From Onthophagus taurus (Eukaryota > Arthropoda > Insecta > Coleoptera > Scarabaeidae), in NCBI RefSeq assembly GCF_036711975.1, contig NC_091971.1, positions 2,363,501 through 2,427,500 of the forward strand: a stretch of DNA of 64,000 nt, read 5' to 3'. The notes below the pieces were generated by a model. That model did not search any database and was not told the DNA's origin. It saw only the letters and a list, made by a program, of their open reading frames with translations. The position numbers and the translations under genes are program-made. Every line of letters starts with the position of its first letter. Position 1 is the stretch's first letter. This document shows, in pieces, positions 34,939 through 46,370 of this stretch.

Positions 34939-35250
34939 ATGAATGTTTCTAGTTCTAAATGTAGCGTTAGTCTTGGTGCTAGAACCAAGACTAAACCTAG
35001 AACTAGAAACAACGGGTTTAGCCGCATGTCTCTTTAGACGGCTAAATCCGAATGTTTCTAGATCTAGTGTTAGTTCAATAAAAAATACTACAACCTAGCA
35101 CTGAATCACAGTTAAAACTAGAACTAACACTAGAGCTAGAACCAGAAACATTTCTAGTTCTAGGTCTAGTGTTAAATTTGGTGGTAGACCTAAAACTAGT
35201 AGTAACACTAAACCTAGAACTAGAAACATTCGGGTTTAACCGCACGTAAT
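34939..35250. repeat. palindromic CTAG repeat locus 2
   Basis: Contains the arm pairs AACGGGTTTAGCCGCATGTC / GACGGCTAAATCCGAATG, the phased CTAG hexamers, and the family linker TTCAATAAAAAATACTACAA followed by CTAGCACTGAAT. Two head-to-head stems are present and the right one is cut off after the CCGCACGT half. Confidence 0.85.
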
Positions 35251-36619
35251 TATACTTGATAGGAATTATTAGCATTAAAAAATAAAATCTAATTGGAAAC
35301 AGAAACGAAATTGCGTGTAACAATTTTGCTCTGTGGAATTACAGGAACAAAAAAACGCAATGTTTGCATTCTTTTTAAAACGTAATGGGTTGCTGGTGAA
35401 GCGGTTTTAAAAACGTATGACATTTATAGGAAAATATAATTGAAATATCATTTTGGCTAATTAAACTTTAATCTACACACTCATTTCAGTTATATAAAGT
35501 AAATCATTGTTGCACTAGTTGCATTACATAACAGATTTTTATATCAACGAATATTTCAAGTATTTAAATTCCTTTTGTATACATATAGATGAATGTAATT
35601 TTTATGAAAACCGATAAGTTGAATCAGCAAGTCACATAAAAAAATAATCAGGTCTCTACGTTGATTGATGGGCGAAGTATTATTGTTGATATTGTGTCAC
35701 TTCAATCGAAAAAGACAACACAAAAAAAACTTTATTATAATAGAAAACACAATGAAATGATAATGGCTTGGACACACTTCAACCAAGATATAAATGATAT
35801 TTCATAACAAAACCTAGTTCCCTTTAAATTCGCTATTTTAAAGTAACATTTAAGCACTAGTATCGATTTTCTTGTGTATTATTTGTGTTTTCTTAGAAGA
35901 AGAGCTCACTTCATCGATCTCTACTAATGGAGCGTCAATATTACATTACTACCATTCTAAATTTCTTTTTACTAAAACACAAATAAAATAAACCCCAACA
36001 AACGAAGGAATTAAAAGTCACCAATAAAAGAATAAATCGATTTTAACAACACTAACCCACATGGAATGATACGATTTCATTGATACCTGCATAAAGTTAA
36101 AACCTTTAAATAAAACGTGATTAAACTCTAAAGTAAAAAATCAATAATTAAATATAAAATGTAGCTTTCTAGTTAAATCTCACATTGTGGACAAAACAAT
36201 ATAAAATAATAGTATTCGTTTCTTATTCCGGTTGAATTTACATCGTCAATTTTAAATATGTATACAACCAAAGGGGACTTCTTCTAAACAAATCTCTGCT
36301 TTACCTTCGCTTGAATAATCCAAACGTTTCTACCGCTATCCGCAATTCACGAAGGGAAACGTGGTTAATTTAATTGAGTTTTATTTAATTACATTTACAA
36401 CACGAATCGAATTAAAAGGAAAAATTACCGTTTAATGTTTACCTCTTGACGTTTAAACTAGAATACATTTTAAAGTAAGGTTAGGTTGTTTATTTTAATG
36501 AACCTAACTTCATACGTAAACAATGTCGATAATGTAGATTCATACAAAATCACGTACATATAATCGGAAAACGTCATTTTTGACATTTAAAAATAAATTT
36601 CTTTTACAGTTGAAAAAAG

Positions 36620-36850
36620 TTCCAATTTACTAGAGCTCAATTCATTAATCCGACGGATGGGTGTTTTTCCGCTTGTCTGATGAATCCCGGTGAAAGCATT
36701 TTTCCGGTGAAACGAGAAAAAGGAAAATACGATCCGAGTTGTTGGGGGAGGAGCGTAGTGGAAAACTCTGTCTGAAACGATCGTTGAGCGCTCGGCCGGA
36801 ACGCTCTTATTTGTTGGAAGTCGTTTGTTGAGTGGGTGATTCGAGAGACG
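36620..36850. other. CpG-rich island
   Basis: A 230 bp block of clearly higher GC and CpG than its flanks, without codon structure that I recognise. It may be a distal promoter or enhancer in the gene-poor DNA upstream of PDE9. Confidence 0.35.
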
Positions 36851-37028
36851 TTGACCGTTCACGATTTACATTTGTAACAGACTCGTCGGTTTTAATGGGA
36901 CCGAATTGTATACTTAAGAGGACTTTGTCTGTCGTTAATACTACTTAAGTGGATTGCTTTATTATCGGTTTTCACTTTAGTTAAGTACTTTAATTCAGTA
37001 CAGTAGTAATTAAATGTTTTAAATAAAT

Positions 37029-39055
37029 TGTTATTGGAATAAAATGACAAAAAGTTAAGAAAGAAAACGTTCCTAATTTCAGTTAATATTAATCTAGGGA
37101 CTTTTAGTTACTAGATTTAAGTTGAAATAATAATTTGACGTTTAACATAACCTAAAACTTGATAAATGACACATTAAAGTGTCAAATTTTAAATACATAA
37201 CGTTTAACTATTTATTTGGGTAAATTTATACAAAGTGAGAGAAATTGCTTCCCAGATGTCGACAAATATTTACTTCTAAATAATTAAATTTTCCGTTTCC
37301 AGTCGAAAATTTCCTCTGGTCCCTTATGAGTTTTCAATTTCCGATAAACACACACACAACTGGTGCCGCTTAATACCTCCTATAGCAAATAATATCCCAA
37401 TTAAACTCCTTCGAAACGATTCACCAGCATTTATTCCCCCAACCCCCCTAATTCGGCCCCCCGTTTTAAATTCAATTTACCATAGCGCTTCCGGCAAACT
37501 CGACCGTTTTATCCCATCGAATTTTATTACTATAACGCAATTCCGAGCCATCGATAAAACGGTATGGAATCCTATTTACCCCGACAGAATGTTTCATTTT
37601 ATTCCCTTAAAAAAAAACAATTCAAATTAAAACATCAACAATGTTACTTTCACAATTACGTTTCGTTATCTCTTTACGTTCCGAGAAAAAGAATTTGTTG
37701 ACGATAAATCGTGGTTTTATGCAACATAAAGAAAGGGATTGTAATAATAAGAACAAAGAGAAACACTCATCGTATTGTACAACTTTGTAGAATGATGTGT
37801 GTGTTTTAATGACTCAACAATTTATCTTCTTTTTATTGTATACAAACGTTGCAAAAAAAATTAAAATAAGTATATTTTTTAAACTTTTAGTTACATTTTA
37901 ATAATTTATAAATTTTTTTTCTTTAAAAAAACAATTTTGGTGGAGGCGCATACACAAAACATCATTTCGCTGGTTAAATTAAAATATGAATAAGGAGCCA
38001 AAACCCCAAGAAAACAGATACGGATGATGGAGTACTCATATCTACCCGCATATTCTCATTTAACTCCCCCTCGAGAGTCATCCAATATACCAAATAGATA
38101 CCTCAACGCTGCCGGCATTTCCATAACAATCGGTTCCTGGAGGCGAATTGCTCCCGATTTATCGCGGAGAGATCCTCGTCGTTTAACCACACCATTAATA
38201 ATTTCCTCGAGGATCTCTTTCATCATCAACACCAATCAGCTCTACTAGAGGAGAGAAATTCCTCAACGCATCAACCTCAAAGGGACCATTTATAATTAGC
38301 GGAAAAGCTTAGTGCGGCGTAGCTAAACCCAAATTGAAATGTTCAATTCAACATTTCATGTTACTTTATCGAAGCCGTTTCAATATCAGTTAATAATTAG
38401 TTGAATAAAATTGATTATGAAATATTCAAATACAGTAAAATAACTTTGAACTCTTTGAATGAATAATTTCAATGCACACAAATTCGAACAACTATCCGTT
38501 ACATTCAATTAAAATATACAAAAATCTAACTCTGAATAACAACTAAAATTAGAGCTAATACTAGCATTAGAACTAACAGTAGAAGACGCACGGCTAAACC
38601 CGAACGTATTTAGTTCTAGGTCTAGTGTTAGTTCTAGGTTTAGTTCAATGAAAAATATACAACATAACTAAAACAAGAACCAACGTTTAATAACACGATA
38701 TTAAAAATTCTTTTGTATCAAATCTTGTAATTTCACAATAAGTTATCACAATACATAAGAGACTGGAGGAAATTTTCGACTGGAAACGGAAAATTTAATT
38801 ATTTAGAAGTAAAAATTGGACGACATCTGGAAAGCAATTTCTCTCATTTTGCATAAATTTACCCAAATAAATAGTTAAACGTTATGTATTTAACATTTGA
38901 CACCTCAATTTGTCATTTATCAAGTTTTAGGTTATGTTAAACGTCAAATTATTATTTCAACTTAAATCTAGTAACTAAAAATCCCTAGATTAATATTAAG
39001 TGAAATTAGGAACGTTTTCTTTATTAACTTTTTAGTCATCATTTTAAAGATAACA
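37029..39055. repeat. 295 bp inverted arms flanking a 1.43 kb core
   Basis: The left arm (37029-37323) and right arm (38758-39055) are inverse copies with scattered differences, sharing GAAAACGTTCCTAATTTCA, TTGAAATAATAATTTGACGT, ACATAACGTTTAACTATTTA, TTTCCGTTTCCAGTCGAAAA and others. The core has no transposase. It contains a CpG-richer piece (38020-38245) and a CTAG palindrome locus (38523-38690). The outer ends show no clear target duplication. It could be a foldback-type element or a segmental inverted duplication. Confidence 0.85.
38523..38690. repeat. palindromic CTAG repeat locus 3
   Basis: A shortened member: CTGAATAACAACTAAAATTA linker, CTAG/TTAG hexamers, then ACGGCTAAACCCGAACGTAT and TAGTTCTAGGTCTAGTGTTA on the right side only. 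It lies inside the 37.0-39.1 kb inverted-arm structure. Confidence 0.8.
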
Positions 39056-40969
39056 GTTTAAGCTTTCATGTAAGATGTAGCTCGGTTCTTTACTCAAAGA
39101 AACAGGACATTTCAAACTTTAATTTAATATATAAATCATTTCTTCACGTTCAGAAATAAACCGAAAGTGGTTTTTTAAAGTTTACATCATGAAAGCAAAC
39201 TTTTTCAACAACACGATATAGAATGACTTAAAAATATTTTGTCTGTTATATCCAAAATCCGTTATAGCACCGTTGTATCGAGCTTTTGCTGTAATTTTAA
39301 TGGAATATACATTTTGGAATGCTAGTTATAAAATGTGTGAGTTATTGATTTTGGGATGAACGAACGTCGACATTTTCGACGCTCGACGTCGGTTTTCAAC
39401 CGGAACGAAACGAAGAAGAGGTCCTACAATGCCACGGGCAAGAATGAATAATGCAATGTTCGAGAGCCACTTTCTCAATTTCCACCATAGTTGGAACGAT
39501 GAAGAGACGCAAGGAATAGGATGAAATGAATTCGTTTCCTTGTGTCTCACCTAAAAGGAAATATTTCATTCTATTTAAAAATCTTCTAATAGATTTTCAT
39601 TCAGTAAAATATTTATTACGTGGAAAATTTTATTGCTATTTTTCTCCTTACATTTGTTCTCAAAGGAAAGTTCCATAGAAAAAATTCCAACGCATCTCCA
39701 TAATATAAAGTTAGACGAGTATGAAAAGAAAAAATTTATGAATTAAAACCTATACATTTATGTTGTGTACTAGAATTTCAAATTATTCCAGTTTCTCCAA
39801 TCCTCATTACGCCCTCTGTTGGGGGTTGCGTTGGTCGACAGCGGGTGGTTAACCCGTAGGTGGCGCGACGATCGAACGACGCGTTGCTTGACGTCAAATC
39901 GTATCGCCTTGGTTACACGTTTTGCCCCTTTTCTTTCTGTTCTTTTTCCTCACCAGCCGTAATCCATCGAAATTGTGGTCGCGATGACACCCCATTATTA
40001 CCCTCTGAGAGTAGGAGGGTAAATCCCCCAACTTCGATTTCGACGCATTACCTTTTCATTGCACGGATTGAAACAAGAAATTCGATGATGATTTTGCACG
40101 ATTTCATATTTCCATCATCTTCGAGATTTATTATTATTGGAAATCGTTTATTACACGAACGAGGAAGTTATTTACTTGATTTTATTGGCTTCCGTTAACA
40201 AAATAAAGTGACGTACAAATTGCTTATTTCCCAGAAAAACAATATTTGAGTAATACCAAGTTTAAATAAAATAATAGAAATTAAATTGATCATTTTAGGG
40301 TAGGTTTAATAAAAAAGGGGAGTTAAATCGAAACTTGATACGACTCGAATTCGATCCTTACACGTTCAAATTGCGAATAAAACGTTTATTAGCCATTTCG
40401 TTTTCATGGTTACTTCGGTTGGCAATTGTGATTTTACGCCTACCAACCCCCCTAAAAAGACCACTCTGATTTTCCGAAAGTTATTGTTATGTCAATATTT
40501 ACGGTACTTTATCCGGTTTAAATTTCTTTTTAAATAAAATTTTAAAAAAAACGGATTTGCGATGTGTCACATATCGCACCATTTTTATTTCGATAGGGTG
40601 GGAAGTTGTGCATAATAGAGATTCCCGCGGGAAAGCTTGGACTTTTATCCTGGCGATCGAGCGCCGCCTGCCGGAAGTTAATGCGATAGAGAAACAATGG
40701 CCCTCTGACGGCCGCGGCCGGCCCGCTATCGATTGGGTCAACTTCGAGCGACCGCGAATTTGTTTATCTAATTTCCCAACTAAACTCACTTCGAAAATGC
40801 TTCCGACATTTCACGGGTATAAACTACAAAACAACTGTATTATTATTGTTTTAATGAAAATTTACGTTTTCGATTTAAATTTTCTAAAATTAACTCTCCA
40901 GAAGATAGAAATAACCAAATGTCACGGTTATTGACATTGATGTCAATTTAATATGATGCACATACAACC
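39056..40969. other. gene-free stretch with CpG-rich blocks
   Basis: CpG-richer blocks occur at about 39340-39500, 39780-40060 and 40600-40790. A CTCF-like site lies at 39809-39822. No protein was recognised in any frame. Confidence 0.4.
39809..39822 (-). promoter_or_regulatory. CTCF-like motif
   Basis: The minus strand reads CCAACAGAGGGCGT, 12 of 14 matches to the CTCF core. A second related GGTGGCGC lies 40 bp to the right on the plus strand. Confidence 0.35.
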
Positions 40970-41372
40970 TATACTCTGTTTTTAAACCAGGAGGAGTAAA
41001 CGCGAAAGTCAGATTTACACTAGGAAAAATCACCAGAAAATATCACTAGATATTTTGGCGGTAAATTTAAATTAATAATTATTATTATTTATTTATTTAC
41101 TTATTATTGTATTTATTTTCGTTTGTTATCGTCAACACTAAACATACAAATTAACATTGAAGTTATGAGTGTATTTATTTCAAAATATAATAAAGAAGGG
41201 TTTAAGAACACAAAATTTACAATAATGACACGAAACTGTCGAATTGTCAATAACCTAACCTTCAAATTCAAAATTGCCTGTGTGTGAACCTTCCTCGCAT
41301 TCAACCAATCACGTGCAAGGTCAATCTGGTGACAAATTTAAAATACTCCTCCTGGTTTAAAAACAGAGTATA
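40970..41372. mobile_element. TA-flanked MITE, copy 2
   Basis: Same 27 bp perfect terminal inverted repeats and TA flanks as the copy at 19501-19904, 403 bp including the TA pairs. Its right end touches the first unit of the 122 bp minisatellite. Confidence 0.9.
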
Positions 41373-41801
41373 ATTGCCAAAGAAAACTTCAAGGTATAAT
41401 TAATGTTTGTAAACAAAACTAACCTTACATAACATTCCTTCACGCTATAATTGACATTACAAAAGAAAACTTCACGCTATAATTGCCATTACAAATTGCC
41501 AAAGAATACTTCATGGTATAATTAATGTTTGTAAACAAAACTAACCTTACCGAACATTCCTTCACGCTATAATTGACATTACAAAAGAAAACTTCACGCT
41601 ATAATTGCCATTACAAATTGCCAAAGAATACTTCATGGTATAATTAATGTTTGTAAACAAAACTAACCTTACCTCACATTCCTTCACGCTATAATTGGCA
41701 TTACAAAAGAAAACTTCACGCTATAATTGCCATTACAAATTGCCAAAGAATACTTCATGGTATAATTAATGTTTGTAAACAAAACTAACCTTACCTAACA
41801 T
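41373..41801. repeat. minisatellite, 122 bp period
   Basis: The phrase TAATGTTTGTAAACAAAACT recurs at 41401, 41523, 41645 and 41767, exactly 122 bp apart, with the intervening CCTTCACGCTATAATTG and ACTTCATGGTATAAT blocks nearly unchanged. There are about 3.5 units. The array fills the space between MITE copy 2 and a CTAG palindrome locus. Confidence 0.92.
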
Positions 41802-41805
41802 TCAG

Positions 41806-41898
41806 CGTCTGAAGACACAGGGCTAAACCCGAAACTTAAAAATATACAACTTAGCGCTGAATAACAATTAAAACTAGAACTAACACTTGCACTACAAC
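41806..41898. repeat. palindromic CTAG repeat locus 4, interrupted
   Basis: Contains GGGCTAAACCCGAAAC, the linker AAAAATATACAACTTAGCGC, then TGAATAACAATTAAAACTAG and AACTAACAC. MITE copy 3 begins at 41899 and truncates it, so the MITE inserted after this repeat. Confidence 0.8.
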
Positions 41899-42311
41899 TA
41901 TACTCTGTTTTTAAACCAGGAGGAGTAAACGCGAAAGTCAGATTTACACTGGGAAAAATCACCAGAAAATATCACTAGATATTTTGGCGGTAAATTTAAA
42001 TTAATAATTATTATTTATTTATTTACTTATTATTGTATTTATTTTCGTTTGTTATCGTCAACACTATACATACAAATTAACATTGAAGTTATGAGTGTAT
42101 TTATTTCAAAATATAATAAAAAAGGGTTTAAGAACACAAAATATACAATAATGACACGAAACTGTCGAATTATCAATTACCTAACCTTCAAATTCAAAAT
42201 CAAAATTCAAAATTGCCTGTGTGTGAACCTTCCTCGCATTCAACCAATCACGTGCAAGGTCAATCTGGTGACAAATTTAAAATACTCCTCCTGGTTTAAA
42301 AACAGAGTATA
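41899..42311. mobile_element. TA-flanked MITE, copy 3
   Basis: 413 bp including the TA pairs, with the same terminal repeats as the other two copies and a small internal duplication (CAAAATTCAAAATT). It sits 526 bp to the right of copy 2 in the same orientation. Confidence 0.9.
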
Positions 42312-42689
42312 GATAAAGATTGATTTTCTAGGTTTAAATTAAAAATATGAGCATTGAACACTGCGTGTAGTAAATAAAACCAAAATGAGGGTTAAATAAA
42401 TTTTCACTCTATCTTTACTCAAATGTGTCAAGGCGGCAAATAGAAAAGAATTTGACAATCGAGGGTGAACAGTTCAGTTCAATTCAGAGTTGAATGTGGT
42501 TTCAGTGTATGCACAGTTTCCATGGCAGTTATGCGGGATGGCGGGGTTACCAGTTTATATCATGTGAAACCGCTAAATACTTCGGATGATTGGATTTGCT
42601 CTTTATTGGAGCTGGAAGTTTTTTAAAATGATTTTGGTGCTTCCTGACCTACTGAATACAATTATATTTCCAAAATAGACTAAAACATA

Positions 42690-43615
42690 ATACATTAGTC
42701 TTCCGTTAGCAGTAATAAATCTTCTGTAGCAGTATCTATCCTTCAGCAAGTAATCTCCAGCTTTCTGCCAACAATATATAGTCATAATATACAGACTATA
42801 TCTTGTCTTCTTCCAACAGTATCTAGTATCTCCCAGGTCTAAAAGCAACATCAAGTTTTCTTTGAGCACTATCTAGGTTCTGCAAGCAGTATCCAGTTTA
42901 GTGTCAGTAATATATAGTCATTAGCAAGCAATATCTAGTCTTCTTCCCGCCCTGTTTAATTTTCTTCCAGCATATTCTATCATTCTTTATGGAGTATCCA
43001 GTTTTCAGTCTTCTACCAGCCATATAGAGTCATCTGTAAGCAAAATATAGCCATCTACCAGCAATATCTAATCTTGTTTCAATAGTATTTAGTCCACTAT
43101 CAGCAATATTAAGTCTTCTGCTAGCAGTATCTAATCTTCCACTAGCAGCATCCAGTTTTCAGGCTTCTACCAACCATATAGAGTCATCTATTGCAAAATA
43201 TACTAATCTACAAGCAATATCTAATCTTATACCAGTAGTATCTAGTCCACTAACAGCGGTATGTTGTCTTCTGCCAGCAGTATCTAGTGTTCCACCAGCA
43301 GCATCCAACGTTTAGTCTTCTACCACCCATATAGAGTCATCTATAGCAAAATAATCATCTACAAGCAATATCTAATCTTATTGCAGTACTATTCAGTTTT
43401 CTGCCAACAGTATCTAGTCTTCCACCAGCAGTATTCAATTTTTAGTCTTCTACCAGCCATATAGAGTCATCTATAGCAAAATATGGTCATCTACAAGCAA
43501 TATCTAATCTTGTTCCAGTGCCATCTAGTCCACTAGGGGCAGTATTAAGTCTTCTGCCAGCAGTATCCAGTTTTCTGCAAACAATATATAGTCTTCAGTG
43601 AACAGTATCTTCTCT
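42690..43615. repeat. degenerate minisatellite, ~21 bp basic unit
   Basis: About forty variants of TAGTCTTCTGCCAGCAGTAT follow one another. A higher-order unit is visible from the anchor CATATAGAGTCATCT at 43021, 43174, 43328 and 43458 (spacing 153, 154 and 130). The left end is more diverged than the middle. No open frame spans it. Confidence 0.88.
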
Positions 43616-46150
43616 TCTTCTCAACATTTGAAGGTAATGGAATGAAGTGTCATCTAATTTAGAAAAATTAACCTGAACAAGCTTGTCAACTGGACTAAGT
43701 TAAAAGTGTGACATATTATGGTCGATTTTGAGTCTAATCCTCTCTATCGGTTTGCTTGCGGTGAAGGAAGCATCAGATGCAAGAACTTGCTTGAATTTGA
43801 CCTAAAACGATCATAGAAAGATTATCGTCGAACTAGTACTTCTTATCTTTGAAGAAAGTTGCCTGTGATCCTAAATGAATGAAATAGACGTTTATACAAA
43901 GTAAGTTTCTGAGTAACTTCATAAATTTCTTAGGTTCAACTTTTTATGTTTAGAAAGAAAAGAACTATGTCAATATCAACAGCAATGATGACAATCAATC
44001 CATATAAAAACCGTCCCATAGGAAAGGAAAGTTGGAAAACGGAGAAAAATAGGAATCGATTGTTGCCTACACAGAAGGAGGGAGTTCCGTTTTTATCGAT
44101 TTCACGAGTAGGGAATTTAGCATCGGAACGCGATGCAACGGCGCGTGTTGAGGGTCGCCGTAAACAATTAACCTCTCAAACGCAGAACTTCGAGATACCA
44201 CGCTGTTCAATTATAAAGGACGACGAAGATACGAAAAAAGAACGAAATTTTTACTACTTTGTACACAAATTTAAACTTTAAATGATAAAAAATAATAATA
44301 AATAAATCGAACTGTCAAAATCGTGAATGGCGCGGATTTTGATATAGATTGCTTCATGTCAAAATGTAAATATGCATTTGACATTGAGGTTATGGTGATG
44401 TCATCGCAAAGGAAAATTTGAAGATTTATATAGATTTACCCAGATTTACGAGAAAATTTAAAAGTAAATCAAATCGTGATGTTTGGGATCCCTTTGAGTA
44501 TCTGTTCTTAGGTGGGACCGGTGTTAAGAGAAGACGACGTCGAAAAGGGGACGGAGGGGTACACCAGGAGAGAGATCAACGACTTATTATGTACTTAGTT
44601 TAGCAGACTACCTTGGGACAGTAACATTCCATCGGCAAAGGCCGTTCAAGAACGTGCGTCGAACTGTGACTAACCGAACCCGGCCATAAACGCGCTCTAT
44701 TTACGAAGATTCCTGAAGGAATCTTATCGAGTCAAACATTATAATTTTTTTTTTAACCAAGTAAATATTACTAAATATAAACGTAAATTAACATTTTTTA
44801 AACTTGATTTAAAGTTGACCAACAAATCCGCCCTAAGGGTGAGTTTTTTTTTAATAAAAGCGTTCATTGCATCCGTCGTAATCCTGGCCTGGAGTCTACT
44901 TTGAATAATGAAATAATTAAAAACGTGCCTCGTCCTGTAGCGGGATTAAAATACGAGAGGCTCATCATGAGAAAACAGATCAAAATAATTCTAATTCGAA
45001 GTAAGACTAATCCGACATTAAAAATACAGTTATTTAAATTTAAATTTCCCACTTTCAATTGATAACTCATATCTATAATGTCAAAATCAAAATAAATTTT
45101 GAGGTTAAATTTGTTTTGACAGTTTTAAGTGATTTTATTTTTTTAGGTTATGTTGACGTTTAAATTTCGATTTTTGTCCCTTTTTCAACCCCCCGTTTTT
45201 GTCGTGTTGTGACCTCGAGGCGTACACGAAGAGTTTCTTTGTTACCAATGTTTGTCCTGGTTACAATCTCCCGTACCTATTGTTACTACATCAATGGTGC
45301 AGCTTCTTTTTAAAAAGACTAAGGATTTCGTTCTTTCTTTTCCGAAAGCAAAAATGTCCGATTAAATTGTCTCTGTTATATTTTAGTAGATAACTTTTTG
45401 TTAAAACAGAAAAAAATGGCAATTAAAGTAAGTAATAATTATAGCTAAACAATTTTTAAGGTTATGGGTTTTGTAATTGCGTTAGTGACAATCGTTACCA
45501 ACCTAAATGTTATTTTCGTAAGTCAAATTGAAACGATTACATTTAACTCATTTTATTGTATTAATTTTTTACAAATGCAACATTTAAATCACAATCCAAG
45601 GTCTTTCAACAAACGATAGTGATACGAATCCGAAAACACGTGTTTTTGAAGTGCACCGATGTTTTACAAAACGTATCGCCCCTCGCCTTTTTGATAAGAT
45701 CCTCGTTTCTATTTTTCATCTCGGTTTTTTTTTAAGAAGATAAGAGTTTTAATCGTTTTGTGAATGGTTTTGTACAGAGAAAATCATCGCGTATCTTATC
45801 AAAAATGTGAAGAGAAAAGTTAAAACAGATAACGGTTTTAATTTAAATCATACATTTTTGAATTAACTTTTAATAGTTTATTGTTGTTTTTGTTATCGTA
45901 GTTAATTGGTTTTTAGTACTTTTGTTCTTTAGAGTGGATTTAAATTGAAAAATAAATATATGGACGTTGACTGGTTTTTAGCACCTAATTATTAATAATA
46001 ATACATACGTTTTATTTTAGATTTCAAGGTTTTATTTTATTTATCTTTAAAGGATTTTTGTAATAGATTCTTTTTAAGGTTAGATTATGTCACCATCATC
46101 TAGGATCACCTTCCACTCTCTTCTATCTCGTACCTTGATCTTCCAATTTG
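43616..46150. other. gene-free stretch with CpG-rich blocks
   Basis: CpG-richer pieces lie at about 43990-44190 and 44480-44700. A frame of 111 codons starts at 43946 but resembles no known protein. The words TGACATTGAGGTTATG, TTGAGGTTAAATTTG and GGTTATGTTGACGTTTAAA recur. Nothing else is recognised. Confidence 0.4.
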
Positions 46151-46159
46151 TAACTCTCA

Positions 46160-46370
46160 GCATTTTTAAATACGACCGATATTAACATATGCATCAGAAA
46201 GTTGGGTGCTTGCCAAACGAGAGGAAGAGGTACTTAGGGTGTTTGAAAGGAGGGTTCTACAAAATACAAGTACCATGAGCATGGCGAAGAAGGGCGAGAG
46301 ACAGGGAAAACTGAAAGGATATAGCAGGCCAGGGCTCACCCAGGGCTGAAGAAGAAGAAGAGCGTATTAA
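46160..46370 (+). mobile_element. LINE 3'-end fragment
   Basis: The plus strand reads RPILTYASESWVLAKREEEV then LRVFERRVLQNTS, the conserved C-terminal block of non-LTR retrotransposon ORF2 (usual form RPVLLYGSETW...ERRVLRKI), followed by a short basic tail. Only about 70 codons remain. Confidence 0.72.

Larger units (their letters stand above)
34774..36990. other. upstream flank of PDE9
   Basis: An acceptor-like TTTTATTTTAAG on the minus strand ends near 34862, so the PDE9 start exon probably has a spliced 5' leader coming from farther right. The stretch holds a CTAG palindrome locus (34939-35250) and a CpG-rich island at about 36620-36850. No coding gene is seen. Confidence 0.4.

Noticed and set aside
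39860-40198. 112-codon plus-strand frame
   Set aside because: It lies in a CpG-rich block where stops are rarer; the amino-acid order resembles no family and there are no plausible flanking exons.
43946-44281. 111-codon plus-strand frame
   Set aside because: Low-complexity basic and acidic residues, CpG-rich DNA, no similarity recognised and no splice partners.
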